Of a stretch of DNA of 64,000 nucleotides, positions 45,033 through 54,685 are shown piece by piece. The translations under genes and the position numbers were made by a program. This stretch comes from Bradyrhizobium amphicarpaeae (GTDB lineage Bacteria > Pseudomonadota > Alphaproteobacteria > Rhizobiales > Xanthobacteraceae): assembly GCF_002266435.3 (NCBI RefSeq), contig NZ_CP029426.2:620001-684000 (forward strand), in the 5' to 3' direction. The notes under the pieces are model-generated. The model was given only the letters and a program-made list of their open reading frames with translations, did no database searches and was not told the origin of the DNA. Position 1 is the stretch's first letter. Each line of letters opens with the position of its first letter.

Positions 45033-46253
45033 ATGAAAAATTCTTCGGAGCTCTACCTCTCCGCCCGGGAGGCCGCCGCCGAGCTCGCGATCTCGCCGGC
45101 CACGCTCTACGCCTATGTCAGCCGCGGCCTGATCCGCTCCGAGCCGACGCCGGATTCGCGCAAGAACCGCTACCGCGCCGAGGATGTGCGGGCGCTGAAG
45201 GAGCGCCGTGTGCCGTCCCCGGAGCCGCGCGGCCTGCGCAGCTTCGATGCCGACCTGCCTGTCATGGACACCGAGATATCGACCATCACCGAGGAGGGCG
45301 CGATCTATCGCGGCGTCAATTGCGTCGATCTTTCCGAGCACGACACGCTGGAGCACACCGCGACGCTGCTTTGGGATGTCTCCGAGGTCGATCCGTTCGC
45401 TCCCGACAACCAGCCCGAGCTCTCCGAGGAGATGCGCATGATCGGGCAAGCCGCGCGCCGGGCCGCGCCGATCGACCGCGCCATCGCCGTGCTCGCGCTG
45501 GCCGCGAGCGTCGATCCCCGCGCGTTTACGCGTGCGCCCGACGGCCGCGCCATGGTCGGCGGGCGCATCGTCCGCCTGCTGGTCGCGACCATGCTCAATT
45601 CAGAACCGTCATCCGAGCCGCTTCATCAGCAGATCGCAAAGGCCTGGGCCGCCGACAACAAGCACGCGCCCGATCTGATCCGCCGCGCGCTGGTGCTGCT
45701 GGCCGATCACGAGCTGAACGCCTCGACCTTCACCGCGCGCTGCGCGGCCTCGACCGGCCTCAACCTCTACGATGCTGTCATCGCCGGTCTCGCCGCGCTG
45801 AAAGGCCCCAAGCATGGCGGCGCCGGCGTGCTGGCCTCGCAGCTCGTCAAGACCCTGGTCGACCGCGACGTCGCCCCGATGGTGCGCGAGCGCGTCGCGC
45901 TCGGCGAGCGCTTTGCCGGCTTCGGCCACGGCGTCTACAAGCGCGGCGATCCCCGCGCGCAATCACTGCTCAACGCGCTATCGCGCGCCGGCGCGCCGCG
46001 CAAATTCACCCGCGAAGTGCCGGAGCGGATCGCGGAAGCGACCGGCGAGTTCGTCAACATCGACTATGCGCTCGCCGTGCTCGTGCACGCGCTGCGTCTG
46101 CCCGCGGGCAGCGAGCTCGCTTTGTTCGCGATGGCCCGCAGCGTCGGATGGATCGCCCATGCCAGCGAGCAATTGCAATTCGGGAAGCTGATACGGCCGA
46201 GGGCGAGGTATGTCGGGCCGGCGCCGGGGCGGAGAGCGGGAGCGGCTGGTTAG
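45033..46253 (+). CDS. Citrate synthase family protein with N-terminal helix-turn-helix
   Basis: 406 residues. The first 60 residues form a MerR/HTH_17-like DNA-binding domain (YLSAREAAAELAISPATLYAYVSRGLIRSEPTPDSRKNRYRAEDVRALKERR). From about 85 onward it is a citrate synthase domain with the His motifs DHELNASTFTARCAASTG and ALKGPKHGGAGVLASQL and the segment GFGHGVYKRGDPRA. The catalytic residues seem complete, so the protein may be both enzyme and regulator of its divergent paralog. The start lacks a Shine-Dalgarno, because the dyad 45015-45031 occupies that place. Confidence 0.88.
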   Translation: MKNSSELYLSAREAAAELAISPATLYAYVSRGLIRSEPTPDSRKNRYRAEDVRALKERRVPSPEPRGLRSFDADLPVMDTEISTITEEGAIYRGVNCVDLSEHDTLEHTATLLWDVSEVDPFAPDNQPELSEEMRMIGQAARRAAPIDRAIAVLALAASVDPRAFTRAPDGRAMVGGRIVRLLVATMLNSEPSSEPLHQQIAKAWAADNKHAPDLIRRALVLLADHELNASTFTARCAASTGLNLYDAVIAGLAALKGPKHGGAGVLASQLVKTLVDRDVAPMVRERVALGERFAGFGHGVYKRGDPRAQSLLNALSRAGAPRKFTREVPERIAEATGEFVNIDYALAVLVHALRLPAGSELALFAMARSVGWIAHASEQLQFGKLIRPRARYVGPAPGRRAGAAG

Positions 46254-46352
46254 AGCCTTCGGTATGCGTACCGACCGACGAGTCTTCGCCAAACTACTCC
46301 CTGGGGTAATGGGTCCCTGGTTCGCAGGGACGACAGCGGTGGTGTAGTGACA

Positions 46353-47012
46353 TCAAGCCCGCGGCTTGGCTTCCGCGACACCGCCGCCATTGCGCCGGCG
46401 ATAGATCCACACCGCGACACCGCCCACGATCGCCACCGCCACCACCGTCAGCATCCAGATATGCTTGCCGACATGCCCATGGTGATGCAGCCCGGCATAT
46501 TCGTGCAGGGCCGATACCGCCAGCACGCCCGGCAGCACGTGGGCTGGCGCCCAGGCTAGGATCGCCGGGATGTTCACCGCGTAGAATTTCGCCGGCGCCA
46601 TGCCGAGCGCGCCGGCCGTCACGGGCACGAAGGCGCGGATCGGCGGCACGAAGCGGGCGAAGAACACGGCCCAGGTGCCGAAGCGGTGGAAGAATGTCTC
46701 GCTCTCGGCGACCACGCGCGGATAGTTGGTCAGCGGCCAGGTGTCGAGGATCTCGCGCTGCTGCCGGTGTCCGATCCAGTAGGCCGAGCCGTCGCCGAGC
46801 ACGGCGCCGAGGATGGCGGCGAGCAGCACCCATTGCAGCTTCAGCTCGCCGCCCGGAACCAGGGCGCTCAGCGCCAGGATGATGGTCGAGCCGGGGATGA
46901 CCGACCCCACCACCGGGACCGCTTCGAGCAGGGCCGCCAGGAACAGGGTCAGATAGGCCAGCCACGGATGGGCCGAGACGAACGAGATGAGGGGATCGAG
47001 GAAGGACGTCAC
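46353..47012 (-). CDS. DedA family membrane protein
   Basis: 219 residues from a GTG. DedA/SNARE-associated domain: a re-entrant N-terminal region (VPVVGSVIPGSTIILALSALVPGGELKL), GDGSAYWIGHRQQREIL, RFGTWAVFFARFVPPIRAFVPVTAGALGMAPAKFYAVNIPAILAWAPAHVLPG, and a C-terminal helix before a short basic tail. DedA proteins move lipids or undecaprenyl phosphate across the inner membrane; the conserved Glu/Asp/Arg of that activity appear in the blocks above. No operon partner. Confidence 0.9.
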   Translation of the reverse strand: MTSFLDPLISFVSAHPWLAYLTLFLAALLEAVPVVGSVIPGSTIILALSALVPGGELKLQWVLLAAILGAVLGDGSAYWIGHRQQREILDTWPLTNYPRVVAESETFFHRFGTWAVFFARFVPPIRAFVPVTAGALGMAPAKFYAVNIPAILAWAPAHVLPGVLAVSALHEYAGLHHHGHVGKHIWMLTVVAVAIVGGVAVWIYRRRNGGGVAEAKPRA

Positions 47013-47309
47013 GTCGTCTCTATGGAGGGTTGGAGCACTCGGGCTTGGACCCTACATAAGTAAGCAGAGCCGGCGAAAGTGCCATTCGCGCAGGCAGGAC
47101 TGCCCTCCCGCCCGAAATTCGAGCGTGATTCGCAAGGCAGCCCTCCAAAAACTGCGTTCCTGGCCTATCTAAATGAAAAGACAACGGAACTTTGATTGTG
47201 GCGCGGGCTTCTGCCGGCCACTCGTCTCTGATAGGTTGATTTTCAGCACCCAGCCGCAGCCAACGTGCGAATAACCGGTTTCGGGACCGCCCGGGACCTC
47301 GGAGGATTG
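47013..47309. other. Divergent intergenic region before cobS
   Basis: About 300 bases between dedA-like and cobS, AT-richer at 47140-47250. It probably holds both promoters. No riboswitch-like structure (for example a cobalamin riboswitch) was recognised by eye. Confidence 0.35.
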
Positions 47310-48308
47310 ATGACGACCGCCGCCATGTCCAAAGTTGAGGAAGTTTCCGGTCTGCCCGACATGAAGGTGTCGGTGCGCCAGGTGTTCGGGATCGACAGCG
47401 ATCTCGAAGTCCCCGCCTATTCCGAAGTCGATCCTCATGTGCCCGAAGTCGATTCCGACTACCGCTTCGACCGCGCCACCACGCTCGCCATTCTCGCCGG
47501 CTTCGCCCGCAACCGCCGCGTGATGGTGACCGGCTATCACGGCACCGGCAAATCCACCCATATCGAGCAGGTCGCGGCCCGCCTGAACTGGCCCTGCGTG
47601 CGCGTCAACCTCGACAGCCACATCAGCCGCATCGACCTCGTCGGCAAGGACTCCATCGTGGTCCGCGACGGCAAGCAGGTCACCGAATTCCGCGACGGCA
47701 TTTTGCCGTGGGCGCTCCAGCACAACGTCGCGCTGGTGTTCGACGAATACGACGCCGGCCGCCCGGACGTGATGTTCGTGATCCAGCGCGTGCTGGAAGT
47801 CTCGGGACGCCTGACGCTGCTCGACCAGAACAAGGTGATCAAGCCGCATCCGTCGTTCCGGCTGTTCGCCACCGCGAACACCGTCGGCCTCGGCGACACC
47901 TCGGGCCTCTATCACGGCACCCAGCAGATCAACCAGGGCCAGATGGACCGCTGGTCGATCGTCACGACGCTGAACTATCTCAGCCATGACGAGGAAGTGG
48001 AGATCGTGCTGGCGAAGGCCAAGCACTATCGCACCCAGGAAGGCCGCGACATCGTCAACAAGATGGTGCGCCTCGCCGATCTCACCCGCAACGCCTTCGC
48101 CAATGGCGATTTGTCGACGGTGATGAGCCCGCGCACGGTGATCACCTGGGCCGAGAATGCCGACATCTTCGGCGATATCGGCTTTGCGTTCCGCGTCACC
48201 TTCCTCAACAAATGCGACGAGCTCGAGCGTCCGCTGGTCGCCGAGTTCTACCAGCGCTGCTTCAACGCCGAGCTGCCGGAATCGGCGGTCAACGTGGCGC
48301 TGAGCTGA
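47310..48308 (+). CDS. cobS: Cobaltochelatase subunit CobS
   Basis: 332 residues from the ATG at 47310 (GGAGG eight bases upstream). AAA+ ATPase of the aerobic CobNST complex that inserts cobalt into hydrogenobyrinate a,c-diamide in vitamin B12 synthesis. Walker [16 protein letters not shown], Walker [25 protein letters not shown], and sensor region [28 protein letters not shown]. The AAA+ partner CobT is downstream but two unrelated genes lie between them. CobN is not in the window. Confidence 0.96.
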   Translation: MTTAAMSKVEEVSGLPDMKVSVRQVFGIDSDLEVPAYSEVDPHVPEVDSDYRFDRATTLAILAGFARNRRVMVTGYHGTGKSTHIEQVAARLNWPCVRVNLDSHISRIDLVGKDSIVVRDGKQVTEFRDGILPWALQHNVALVFDEYDAGRPDVMFVIQRVLEVSGRLTLLDQNKVIKPHPSFRLFATANTVGLGDTSGLYHGTQQINQGQMDRWSIVTTLNYLSHDEEVEIVLAKAKHYRTQEGRDIVNKMVRLADLTRNAFANGDLSTVMSPRTVITWAENADIFGDIGFAFRVTFLNKCDELERPLVAEFYQRCFNAELPESAVNVALS

Positions 48309-48320
48309 GAGTTCAACCCG

Positions 48321-48731
48321 GTGGAAGTCCGAGTCGAGACGACTTACGGCGCGACGAAAAAGTTCGTCGCGGCCGGTCTCGAGGCCTTCAATCGGCACCA
48401 CCAGACGGGCGGTGCGCCGAAATCTTTTGCGGTGACGGTCCGAGAAGATGACGATGCGCGAGGCGGCTTGGTCGCCGAAGGCGTTGGTCGTTGGATGGTC
48501 TTCACCCTCTTGTGGGTGGAGGACCAATATCGTCGCCGCGGATTTGGAACCTCGTTGCTTCGTACGGCAGAAGCCGAATCGAAGAAAAGGGGTGCAGTTG
48601 GTGTTCTGGTAGATACCTATTCGTTCCAGGCGCCGGCATTTTACAGGAAGAATGGCTATGCGGCCTATGGGCAAGTCGACGACTTTCCAGAAGCCGGAAT
48701 GACTTGGTTTCGATTCAAGAAAGCGCTCTGA
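48321..48731 (+). CDS. GNAT family N-acetyltransferase
   Basis: 136 residues from a GTG 12 bases after the cobS stop. The acetyl-CoA motif is EDQYRRRGFGTSLLRTAEAESKKRGAVGVLVDTYSFQAPAFYRKNGYAAYGQVDDFP, a standard GNAT core. The substrate is unknown. Its codon use and GC (a hand-counted 60-base line gave about 52%) differ from cobS (about 65%), which suggests insertion into the cob operon. Confidence 0.85.
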   Translation: MEVRVETTYGATKKFVAAGLEAFNRHHQTGGAPKSFAVTVREDDDARGGLVAEGVGRWMVFTLLWVEDQYRRRGFGTSLLRTAEAESKKRGAVGVLVDTYSFQAPAFYRKNGYAAYGQVDDFPEAGMTWFRFKKAL

Positions 48732-48771
48732 TCGATTGGCACCGTTGGATTCTGCGAAGAAAGCGAATGCG

Positions 48772-49275
48772 ATGAGCACGACGACCAGCAAAGTCCGCCC
48801 CGGGTCGAACGAAACATCGACCGCGCCTGCCCGCTATGAGGACGATCTCTATGGTTGGGTTGAGGCTCAGATCGCGCTGCTGAAGGCGGGCCGGCTGACC
48901 GAGGTCGATGCGGAGAATATTGCGGAGGAGCTGGCGGATGCGGGGCACGATCAGTACGACAAACTGGAAAGTGCGCTGAGCGTCCTGATGATGCACCTCT
49001 TGAAATGGGACCATCAGGCGACCCATCGATCGCGAAGTTGGGTGAACACCGTGCACGAGCAGCGAAAGCGTATCACGCGCGTGCTGCGCAAGAACCCAAG
49101 CCTCAAGTCGCGTATTCCGGAGGCGACAGAAGAGGGTTATGAGGATGCGCGGGACAATGCCGCGGCTGAAACCGGGATCGCCAAGAAGCTCTTCCCGAAA
49201 GTCTGCCCTTATGACTGGTCCGTTATTACGACGCGCGTTATCGAATTTGACGATCTCCGGTCGCCGGAAGAATAA
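48772..49275 (+). CDS. DUF29 family protein
   Basis: 167 residues from the ATG at 48772; a TTG at 48736 would add 12 codons. DUF29 features: YEDDLYGWVEAQIALLKAGRLTEVDAENIAEELADAGHDQYDKLESALSVLMMHLLKWDHQATHRSRSWVNTVHEQRKRITRVLRKNPSLKSRI, a helical protein of unknown function that is common in cyanobacteria and proteobacteria with transferable gene neighbourhoods. It follows the GNAT gene and precedes cobT by 27 bases. Confidence 0.85.
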   Translation: MSTTTSKVRPGSNETSTAPARYEDDLYGWVEAQIALLKAGRLTEVDAENIAEELADAGHDQYDKLESALSVLMMHLLKWDHQATHRSRSWVNTVHEQRKRITRVLRKNPSLKSRIPEATEEGYEDARDNAAAETGIAKKLFPKVCPYDWSVITTRVIEFDDLRSPEE

Positions 49276-49302
49276 CATGTTGCTGGAGCTTTGGCCGATC
49301 TC

Positions 49303-51204
49303 ATGACTACTTCCAACTCCAAATTCCGCAACACCAAGGAAGCGCCGACCGAGCCGTTCAAGCGATCGGTTGCGGCCTGCCTGAAGGCGATCGCGAAATC
49401 GCCCGAGCTCGATGTCAGCTTCGCGGCCGAGCGGCCCGGCCTCGCGCCCGGCAAGGCGCGGCTGCCGGAGCCGGCGCGAAAAATGACCAAGCGTGATGCC
49501 GCGATCGTGCGCGGGCACGCCGATTCCATCGCGCTGAAGATCGCCTGCCACGACGCCAAAGTTCATCGCAAGTTGATGCCCGGCAATCCGCAGGCGCGCG
49601 GGGTGTTCGAGGCGGTGGAGCAGGCCCGCGTCGAGGCGATCGGCGCGCGCCGCATGGCGGGCGTTGCGAAGAACCTCACCGCGATGCTCGACGACCATTT
49701 CCATCGCGGCAAGTTCGACGAGATCACCGACCGCGCCGACGCCCCCTTGGCGGACGCGCTGGCGATGCTGGTGCGCGAGCGCCTGACCGGCCTGGCGCCG
49801 CCGACCGCCGCGAAGAAGATGGTCGATCTCTGGCGTCCCATTCTCGAAGACAAGATCGGCAAGCGGCTCGACCGGCTCGATACCCTGGTCGAGGACCAGA
49901 CCCGGTTCGGCGACGCCGTACACGATCTGCTGACCGCGCTCGATATCGGCGACGAGCGCAGCGCCGACAGCGAAGAGGATGACGAGAACGACGAGAACCA
50001 GGACGGCGACAACGATCAGTCCGGCGCCGAGGGCTCGCCCGATTCCGACGCGGCACAGGAGATGAGTGCCGACCAGGCGCAGGCCTCGAGCGAGGAGATG
50101 AGCGAGAGCGCGATGGAAAGCGCGCAGGCCTCGACCTCCGACACCTTCGACGACGGCGAGCTCGGTGACGACGAGACGCCGGGCGAGGCGACGCGTCCGA
50201 ACTCGAGCGGCAAGAACGAGCCGCGCGGGCCGGAATACCATGCCTTCGCGCCGAAATTCGACGAGGTCATCGCCGCCGAAGACCTCTGCGACCATGACGA
50301 GCTGGAGCGCCTGCGCGCCTATCTCGACAAGCAGCTCGCGCATCTGCAGGGCATCGTCGCCCGCCTCGCCAACCGGCTGCAGCGCAAGCTGATGGCGCAG
50401 CAGAACCGCGCCTGGGAGTTCGACCTCGAAGAGGGCATCCTCGACCCGGCGCGGCTGTCGCGCGTGGTGATCGATCCCTACCAGCCGCTGTCCTTCATGC
50501 ACGAGAAGGAGGCGACGTTCCGCGACACCGTGGTGACGCTGCTGCTCGACAATTCCGGCTCGATGCGCGGTCGCCCGATCACGGTCGCAGCGACCTGTGC
50601 AGACATTCTGGCGCGCACGCTGGAGCGTTGCGGCGTCAAGGTCGAGATCCTCGGCTTCACCACGCGCGCCTGGAAGGGCGGGCAATCGCGCGAGGCGTGG
50701 CTTGCCGCCGGCAAGCCGGCCAATCCCGGCCGTCTCAACGATCTCCGCCACATCATCTACAAATCCGCCGATGCCCCCTGGCGCCGCGCGCGCAAGAATC
50801 TCGGCCTGATGATGCGCGAGGGTCTGCTGAAGGAGAACATCGACGGCGAGGCGCTGGATTGGGCGCACAAGCGCCTGCTCGGCCGGCCCGAGCAGCGCAA
50901 GATCCTGATGATGATCTCGGACGGTGCGCCGGTCGACGATTCCACGCTGTCGGTCAATCCCGGCAATTATCTGGAGCGGCATCTGCGCCACATCATCGAG
51001 GAGATCGAGACCCGCTCGCCGGTCGAGCTGATCGCGATCGGCATCGGCCATGACGTGACGCGCTACTACCGCCGCGCGGTGACGATCGTGGATGCCGAGG
51101 AGCTCGGCGGCGCCATCACCGAGAAGCTCGCCGAACTGTTCAGCGAGACCAACACGGCGCCGACGCAAAGCTCCGGTCGCCCGCGACGCAAATTGCATTC
51201 GTGA
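49303..51204 (+). CDS. cobT: Cobaltochelatase subunit CobT
   Basis: 633 residues from the ATG at 49303 (a TTG four codons earlier is possible). Partner of CobS in cobalt insertion. The N-terminal half holds a helical region; the centre has the characteristic acidic stretch rich in Asp/Glu/Ser (about 220-290); the C-terminal half is a von Willebrand A domain with MIDAS D-N-S-G-S ([15 protein letters not shown]) and the block [12 protein letters not shown]. The next gene overlaps its stop by 4 bases. Confidence 0.96.
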   Translation: MTTSNSKFRNTKEAPTEPFKRSVAACLKAIAKSPELDVSFAAERPGLAPGKARLPEPARKMTKRDAAIVRGHADSIALKIACHDAKVHRKLMPGNPQARGVFEAVEQARVEAIGARRMAGVAKNLTAMLDDHFHRGKFDEITDRADAPLADALAMLVRERLTGLAPPTAAKKMVDLWRPILEDKIGKRLDRLDTLVEDQTRFGDAVHDLLTALDIGDERSADSEEDDENDENQDGDNDQSGAEGSPDSDAAQEMSADQAQASSEEMSESAMESAQASTSDTFDDGELGDDETPGEATRPNSSGKNEPRGPEYHAFAPKFDEVIAAEDLCDHDELERLRAYLDKQLAHLQGIVARLANRLQRKLMAQQNRAWEFDLEEGILDPARLSRVVIDPYQPLSFMHEKEATFRDTVVTLLLDNSGSMRGRPITVAATCADILARTLERCGVKVEILGFTTRAWKGGQSREAWLAAGKPANPGRLNDLRHIIYKSADAPWRRARKNLGLMMREGLLKENIDGEALDWAHKRLLGRPEQRKILMMISDGAPVDDSTLSVNPGNYLERHLRHIIEEIETRSPVELIAIGIGHDVTRYYRRAVTIVDAEELGGAITEKLAELFSETNTAPTQSSGRPRRKLHS

Positions 51205-52295
51205 GCACGCATCGATCCCGCCGCAGCTTTCTCAGGTATGCGGCGGCGGGATTTTCCACTCTCGCAGTCTCCCGCCTCGCGCAGGCGCAGGCGGCGGCCG
51301 AGCCGCCGCCGCGCGCGCTGCAGGTCGAGAACGCCGTCGTCGAGCCCGTCGGCGTCGAGGTCAACGCGCGCGCCATTCCCCATTTCGAGCCGCGTGACCG
51401 TACGCGCACGCGCTTCGGCTCGCTGGAGTACCGCAGCGGCCTGGTGCTGACCTCGCCCTATCGCGGCTTTGGCGGTTTGTCCGGCATCCGCCTCGATGCC
51501 AGGGGCGAGAGCTTCCTCGCCGTCTCCGACCAGGGCGGCTGGTTCACCGGTCGCATCCGCTATTCCGGCGGCAAGATGGCCGGGCTCGCCGACGTCGAGG
51601 CCGCGCCGCTGCTCGGCGCCGAGGGGCGGCCGATCACTGAAAAACGGCTGTGGTGGGATTCGGAATCGATCGCGCGCGACGGCGACGTCGTCTATGTCGG
51701 GCTCGAGCGCGTCAACCAGATCCTGCGCTATGATTTCTCCAAGGGCGGCACACGCGCGCGCGGCGAGGTGGTGCCGGTGCCGGCGGGCGTGCGGAAGCTG
51801 CCCTTCAACAAGGGGCTGGAGGCGCTGGTCGTCGTGCCCAAAGACAAGGACAAGGGCAAAGGCCGGAACCTGCCGCTGGCGGGCACCCTGATCGCCTTCT
51901 CCGAGCGCGGGCTGGATGCCGACGGCAACCTCACCGCCTTCCTGATCGGCGGTCCCACGCCCGGCCAGTTCAGCGTGCGGCGCACCGAGAAATACGACAT
52001 CAGCGATGCCGTGCTGTTGCCTTCCGGCGAGCTCCTGATCCTCGAACGCAAATTCTCCTGGTTCACCGGCGTCAACATCCGCATCCGCTCGTTACCGCTG
52101 AAGGGAATCGCGCCCGGCGCGCTGGTCGACGGCCCCGCGCTGTTCGCCGCCGATCTCGGCCACGAGGTCGACAACATGGAAGGCATCGACGCCCACGTCA
52201 CGCCCGAAGGCGAGACCGTGCTGACGCTGATCTCCGACGATAATTTCTCGATGCTGCAGCGAACCCTGCTGCTGCAATTCACGCTGGCGGAATAG
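51201..52295 (+). CDS. Exported esterase-like/phytase-like beta-propeller protein
   Basis: 364 residues from a GTG that overlaps the cobT stop (GTGA). A Tat-type signal ([26 protein letters not shown]) leads to a domain of the esterase-like activity of phytase family (PF13449 type: [76 protein letters not shown]). It is probably periplasmic. The link to cobalamin synthesis is positional only; the pair is seen elsewhere in this group. Confidence 0.85.
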   Translation: MSTHRSRRSFLRYAAAGFSTLAVSRLAQAQAAAEPPPRALQVENAVVEPVGVEVNARAIPHFEPRDRTRTRFGSLEYRSGLVLTSPYRGFGGLSGIRLDARGESFLAVSDQGGWFTGRIRYSGGKMAGLADVEAAPLLGAEGRPITEKRLWWDSESIARDGDVVYVGLERVNQILRYDFSKGGTRARGEVVPVPAGVRKLPFNKGLEALVVVPKDKDKGKGRNLPLAGTLIAFSERGLDADGNLTAFLIGGPTPGQFSVRRTEKYDISDAVLLPSGELLILERKFSWFTGVNIRIRSLPLKGIAPGALVDGPALFAADLGHEVDNMEGIDAHVTPEGETVLTLISDDNFSMLQRTLLLQFTLAE

Positions 52296-52429
52296 GCGGC
52301 GGCGCCGTCTCGCGACGAATGATTGCCGAAATGCACGCCGGGGCTAGCCGCCATCCCCCCGCACGGCTGGCAATCCGCGCGTCGCTCGCTACACTCCTCC
52401 AATTGCCCCTCTCACCGGAACTCCCCCGC

Positions 52430-53542
52430 ATGAGCGTCCTGTTTTCCCCGATCAAGCTGCGCGGCCTGACGTTGAAGAACCGCATCGTGGTGTCGCCGAT
52501 GTGCCAATATTCGGCCGACGACGGCGTCGCCACCGACTGGCACTTCACCCACATCAACAACCTCAGCCTGTCGGGCGCGGCGATGTTCTGCATCGAGGCG
52601 ACGCACGTGGAGGCGATCGGCCGCATCACGCCGGGCTGCCTCGGGCTCTACAGCGATGCCGCCGAGGCCGCGCTGAAGCAGATCCTCAATTCGGTGCGCA
52701 AGCATTCCACCACGGCGATCGCGATGCAGCTCGCCCATGCCGGCCGCAAGGCCAGTAGCGCGCGGCCCTGGGACGGCGGCCAGCTGATCCCGGTGGAGCA
52801 GGGCGGCTGGCAGACGGTGGCGCCGTCGGCGCTGCCGCACAAGGACGGCGAGGCCGCCCCTACGGCGCTGGACGCAGCCGGCCTCAAGCGCATCCGCGAC
52901 GCCTTCGTCGACAGCGCCAAGCGCGCGGAGCGCATCGGCATCGACGCGATCGAGCTGCACGGCGCGCACGGCTATCTGCTGCATCAATTCCTGTCGCCGA
53001 TCTCCAACAGGCGCACCGACGAATATGGCGGCTCGCTCGAAAACCGCATGCGCTTCCCGCTCGAGATCTATGATGCGGTGCGCGCGGTGTTTCCGCACGA
53101 CAAGCCGGTGGGCATGCGGGTGTCGTCGACCGACTGGGTCGAGGGCGGCTGGGATCTGGCGCAGACGATCGCGTTCGCCAATGCGCTGAAGGCGCGCGGC
53201 GTCGACTGGATCGATGCCTCCTCCGGCGGCGTCTCGCCGCTGCAGAAGATCCCGCTCGGCCCCGGCTATCAGGTGCAGTTCGCCGAGGCCATCAAGCGCG
53301 AGACCGGATTGCCGACCATCGCCGTCGGCCTGATCACCGAGGGCAGGCAGGCCGAGGAGATCGTCGCATCCGGCAAGGCCGACATGGTCGCGCTCGCCCG
53401 CGGCATGCTCTACGACCCGCGCTGGGGCTGGCACGCTGCCGCCGATCTCGGCGGCGAGGTCGAAGCCCCGCCGCAATACTGGCGCTCGCAGCCCTCGACG
53501 CAGAAGGCGCTGTTCGGCAAGACCACGTTCGGCGCGCGGTAG
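52430..53542 (+). CDS. NADH:flavin oxidoreductase, old yellow enzyme family (NamA/YqjM type)
   Basis: 370 residues from the ATG at 52430. An FMN-dependent ene-reductase TIM barrel that reduces activated C=C bonds with NADPH. Motifs: LKNRIVVSPMCQYSADDGVATDWHFTHI (catalytic Cys typical of YqjM-like members), AMQLAHAGRKAS, HGAHGYLLHQFLSPISNRRTDEYGGSLENRMRF and ADMVALARGMLYDPRWGWHAA. It detoxifies electrophiles or acts in catabolism; the physiological substrate is unknown. Confidence 0.93.
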   Translation: MSVLFSPIKLRGLTLKNRIVVSPMCQYSADDGVATDWHFTHINNLSLSGAAMFCIEATHVEAIGRITPGCLGLYSDAAEAALKQILNSVRKHSTTAIAMQLAHAGRKASSARPWDGGQLIPVEQGGWQTVAPSALPHKDGEAAPTALDAAGLKRIRDAFVDSAKRAERIGIDAIELHGAHGYLLHQFLSPISNRRTDEYGGSLENRMRFPLEIYDAVRAVFPHDKPVGMRVSSTDWVEGGWDLAQTIAFANALKARGVDWIDASSGGVSPLQKIPLGPGYQVQFAEAIKRETGLPTIAVGLITEGRQAEEIVASGKADMVALARGMLYDPRWGWHAAADLGGEVEAPPQYWRSQPSTQKALFGKTTFGAR

Positions 53543-53549
53543 TTTTTCG

Positions 53550-53577
53550 CCCTCTCCCTGCAACAACCGGGAGAGGG
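53550..53577. repeat. Hairpin CCCTCTCCC/GGGAGAGGG
   Basis: Perfect 9-base arms with a 10-base loop right after the old yellow enzyme gene. It may act as a stem for transcript ending although no T tract follows. Confidence 0.5.
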
Positions 53578-53669
53578 TGCCAACTCACCCCCTCCGTAAA
53601 TCCCCTCAGCTTCCACCTTCGGTAAAACTGGCCTAACCTTGCCTGCAGTCGAGGCAACGGAGGCCGGTC

Positions 53670-54077
53670 ATGCGTTATCCTGTCCGCAAAACCGCTCACA
53701 TTTTCGAGCGCGTGGGCCTTGCGATGGCAGGCGCCGCATGCGGCCTGTTCGTCGGCGCCAACGTGGGATCGGCGATCCCGCAGCTCACCACGCAGGGCTT
53801 TCTGCTCCTGATGATGCTGCTCGGCGGCATCGGCTTCTATCTCGGCATCGACACGCCGCAGATGCCGTTCGACGACGCGCACAGCCACATCGATGCCGCG
53901 GAATTCCTCAGCGCCGCCGGCACGCTCTGCGCCACCTTCACCGCCTTCGTCTCCGTCGCCGTCATCGTGCTCAGGCTCGATCCGCACATGGGCTGGACCT
54001 GGCTCGTCCTGATCGGCTGGATCGTCGGTGTCGGCATGCAGATCGTGGCCGGCGCGAAGGCGAGGATGCGGAGGTAG
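53670..54077 (+). CDS. Four-helix membrane hypothetical protein
   Basis: 135 residues with CGGAGG before the ATG. Four predicted membrane helices (about 12-32, 40-58, 75-100, 108-126). No recognised domain. No operon partner: it is followed by repeat sequence. Confidence 0.6.
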   Translation: MRYPVRKTAHIFERVGLAMAGAACGLFVGANVGSAIPQLTTQGFLLLMMLLGGIGFYLGIDTPQMPFDDAHSHIDAAEFLSAAGTLCATFTAFVSVAVIVLRLDPHMGWTWLVLIGWIVGVGMQIVAGAKARMRR

Positions 54078-54082
54078 GGCTT

Positions 54083-54241
54083 CTTCCTTCTCCCCTTGTG
54101 GGAGAAGGTGGCGCAAAGCGCCGGATGAGGGGTCTGCCTCAGCGAGTCCGGCCGTAAGAGATCAGCCTGCGGAGGCAACCCCTCACCCGTCTCGCCGCTT
54201 CGCGGCGAGCCACCCTCTCCCACAAGGGGCGAGGGGAAGAA
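54083..54241. repeat. Palindromic repeat of CTCCCCTTGTGGGAGAAGG type
   Basis: Arms CCTTCTCCCCTTGTGGGAGA at the left and a complementary CTCTCCCACAAGGGG at the right enclose about 110 bases with an internal hairpin (CTCGCCGCTTCGCGGCGAG). Same family as 61821-61992. Confidence 0.7.
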
Positions 54242-54252
54242 ACCGGCGCCGC

Positions 54253-54504
54253 TCAGAACACCACGCCGACCCGCGTGCCGCGCTTCCAGGCGATGCGGCA
54301 GCGCTTCCTGGTGTTGACGTGCAGCAGCTCGAATCTGTCGGGGATCTTCACCTGGCCGCCGAGATCGACGCAGGCGCCGCCGGGCGAATAGTCGATCAGC
54401 GTGCAGGTGATGACCGGCGCGCGCGGGTCGGTGATGATCTTGGCCTGGCGCGACACCAGCCCTGCAGGCTTCACGCGGGCAAATCTGCGCGGATGGTTTG
54501 GCAC
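54253..54504 (-). CDS. PilZ domain protein
   Basis: 83 residues from a GTG with GGAGGAG upstream. The PilZ pattern RRFARVKPAGLVSRQAK and later DYSPGGACVDLGGQVKIPDRFEL show the R-x-x-x-R-like N terminus and the D-x-S-x-x-G-x-x motif. The N-terminal motif is RRFAR, so cyclic-di-GMP binding is possible. It is the size of minimal PilZ proteins. Confidence 0.8.
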   Translation of the reverse strand: MPNHPRRFARVKPAGLVSRQAKIITDPRAPVITCTLIDYSPGGACVDLGGQVKIPDRFELLHVNTRKRCRIAWKRGTRVGVVF

Positions 54505-54640
54505 GTCTCCTCCAATTCCGCAGGTGGTGGGGCGGATCCTGTGCAGGATGATGCGGATCAGTCGATGCGATCCGGCTAAAGCGGACGGGAGAATTTTAAT
54601 GAAATGGTGCGGCGAAAGAAGAAAACGGAGGTAGCGGGGT

Positions 54641-54669
54641 CTTACCCTCCCCCTCCAGGGGAGGGTAAG
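54641..54669 (-). terminator. Hairpin downstream of the DUF2235 gene
   Basis: Perfect 12-bp arms CTTACCCTCCCC/GGGGAGGGTAAG. On the minus strand it follows the DUF2235 stop by about 17 bases. A T tract is lacking, so the terminator call is tentative. Confidence 0.45.
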
Positions 54670-54685
54670 AAAGAGCCTGCACCCA

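Noticed and set aside
47013..47309. Cobalamin riboswitch before cobS
   Set aside because: I looked for the conserved B12-box and its surrounding stems and saw none by eye; a covariance-model search would be decisive.
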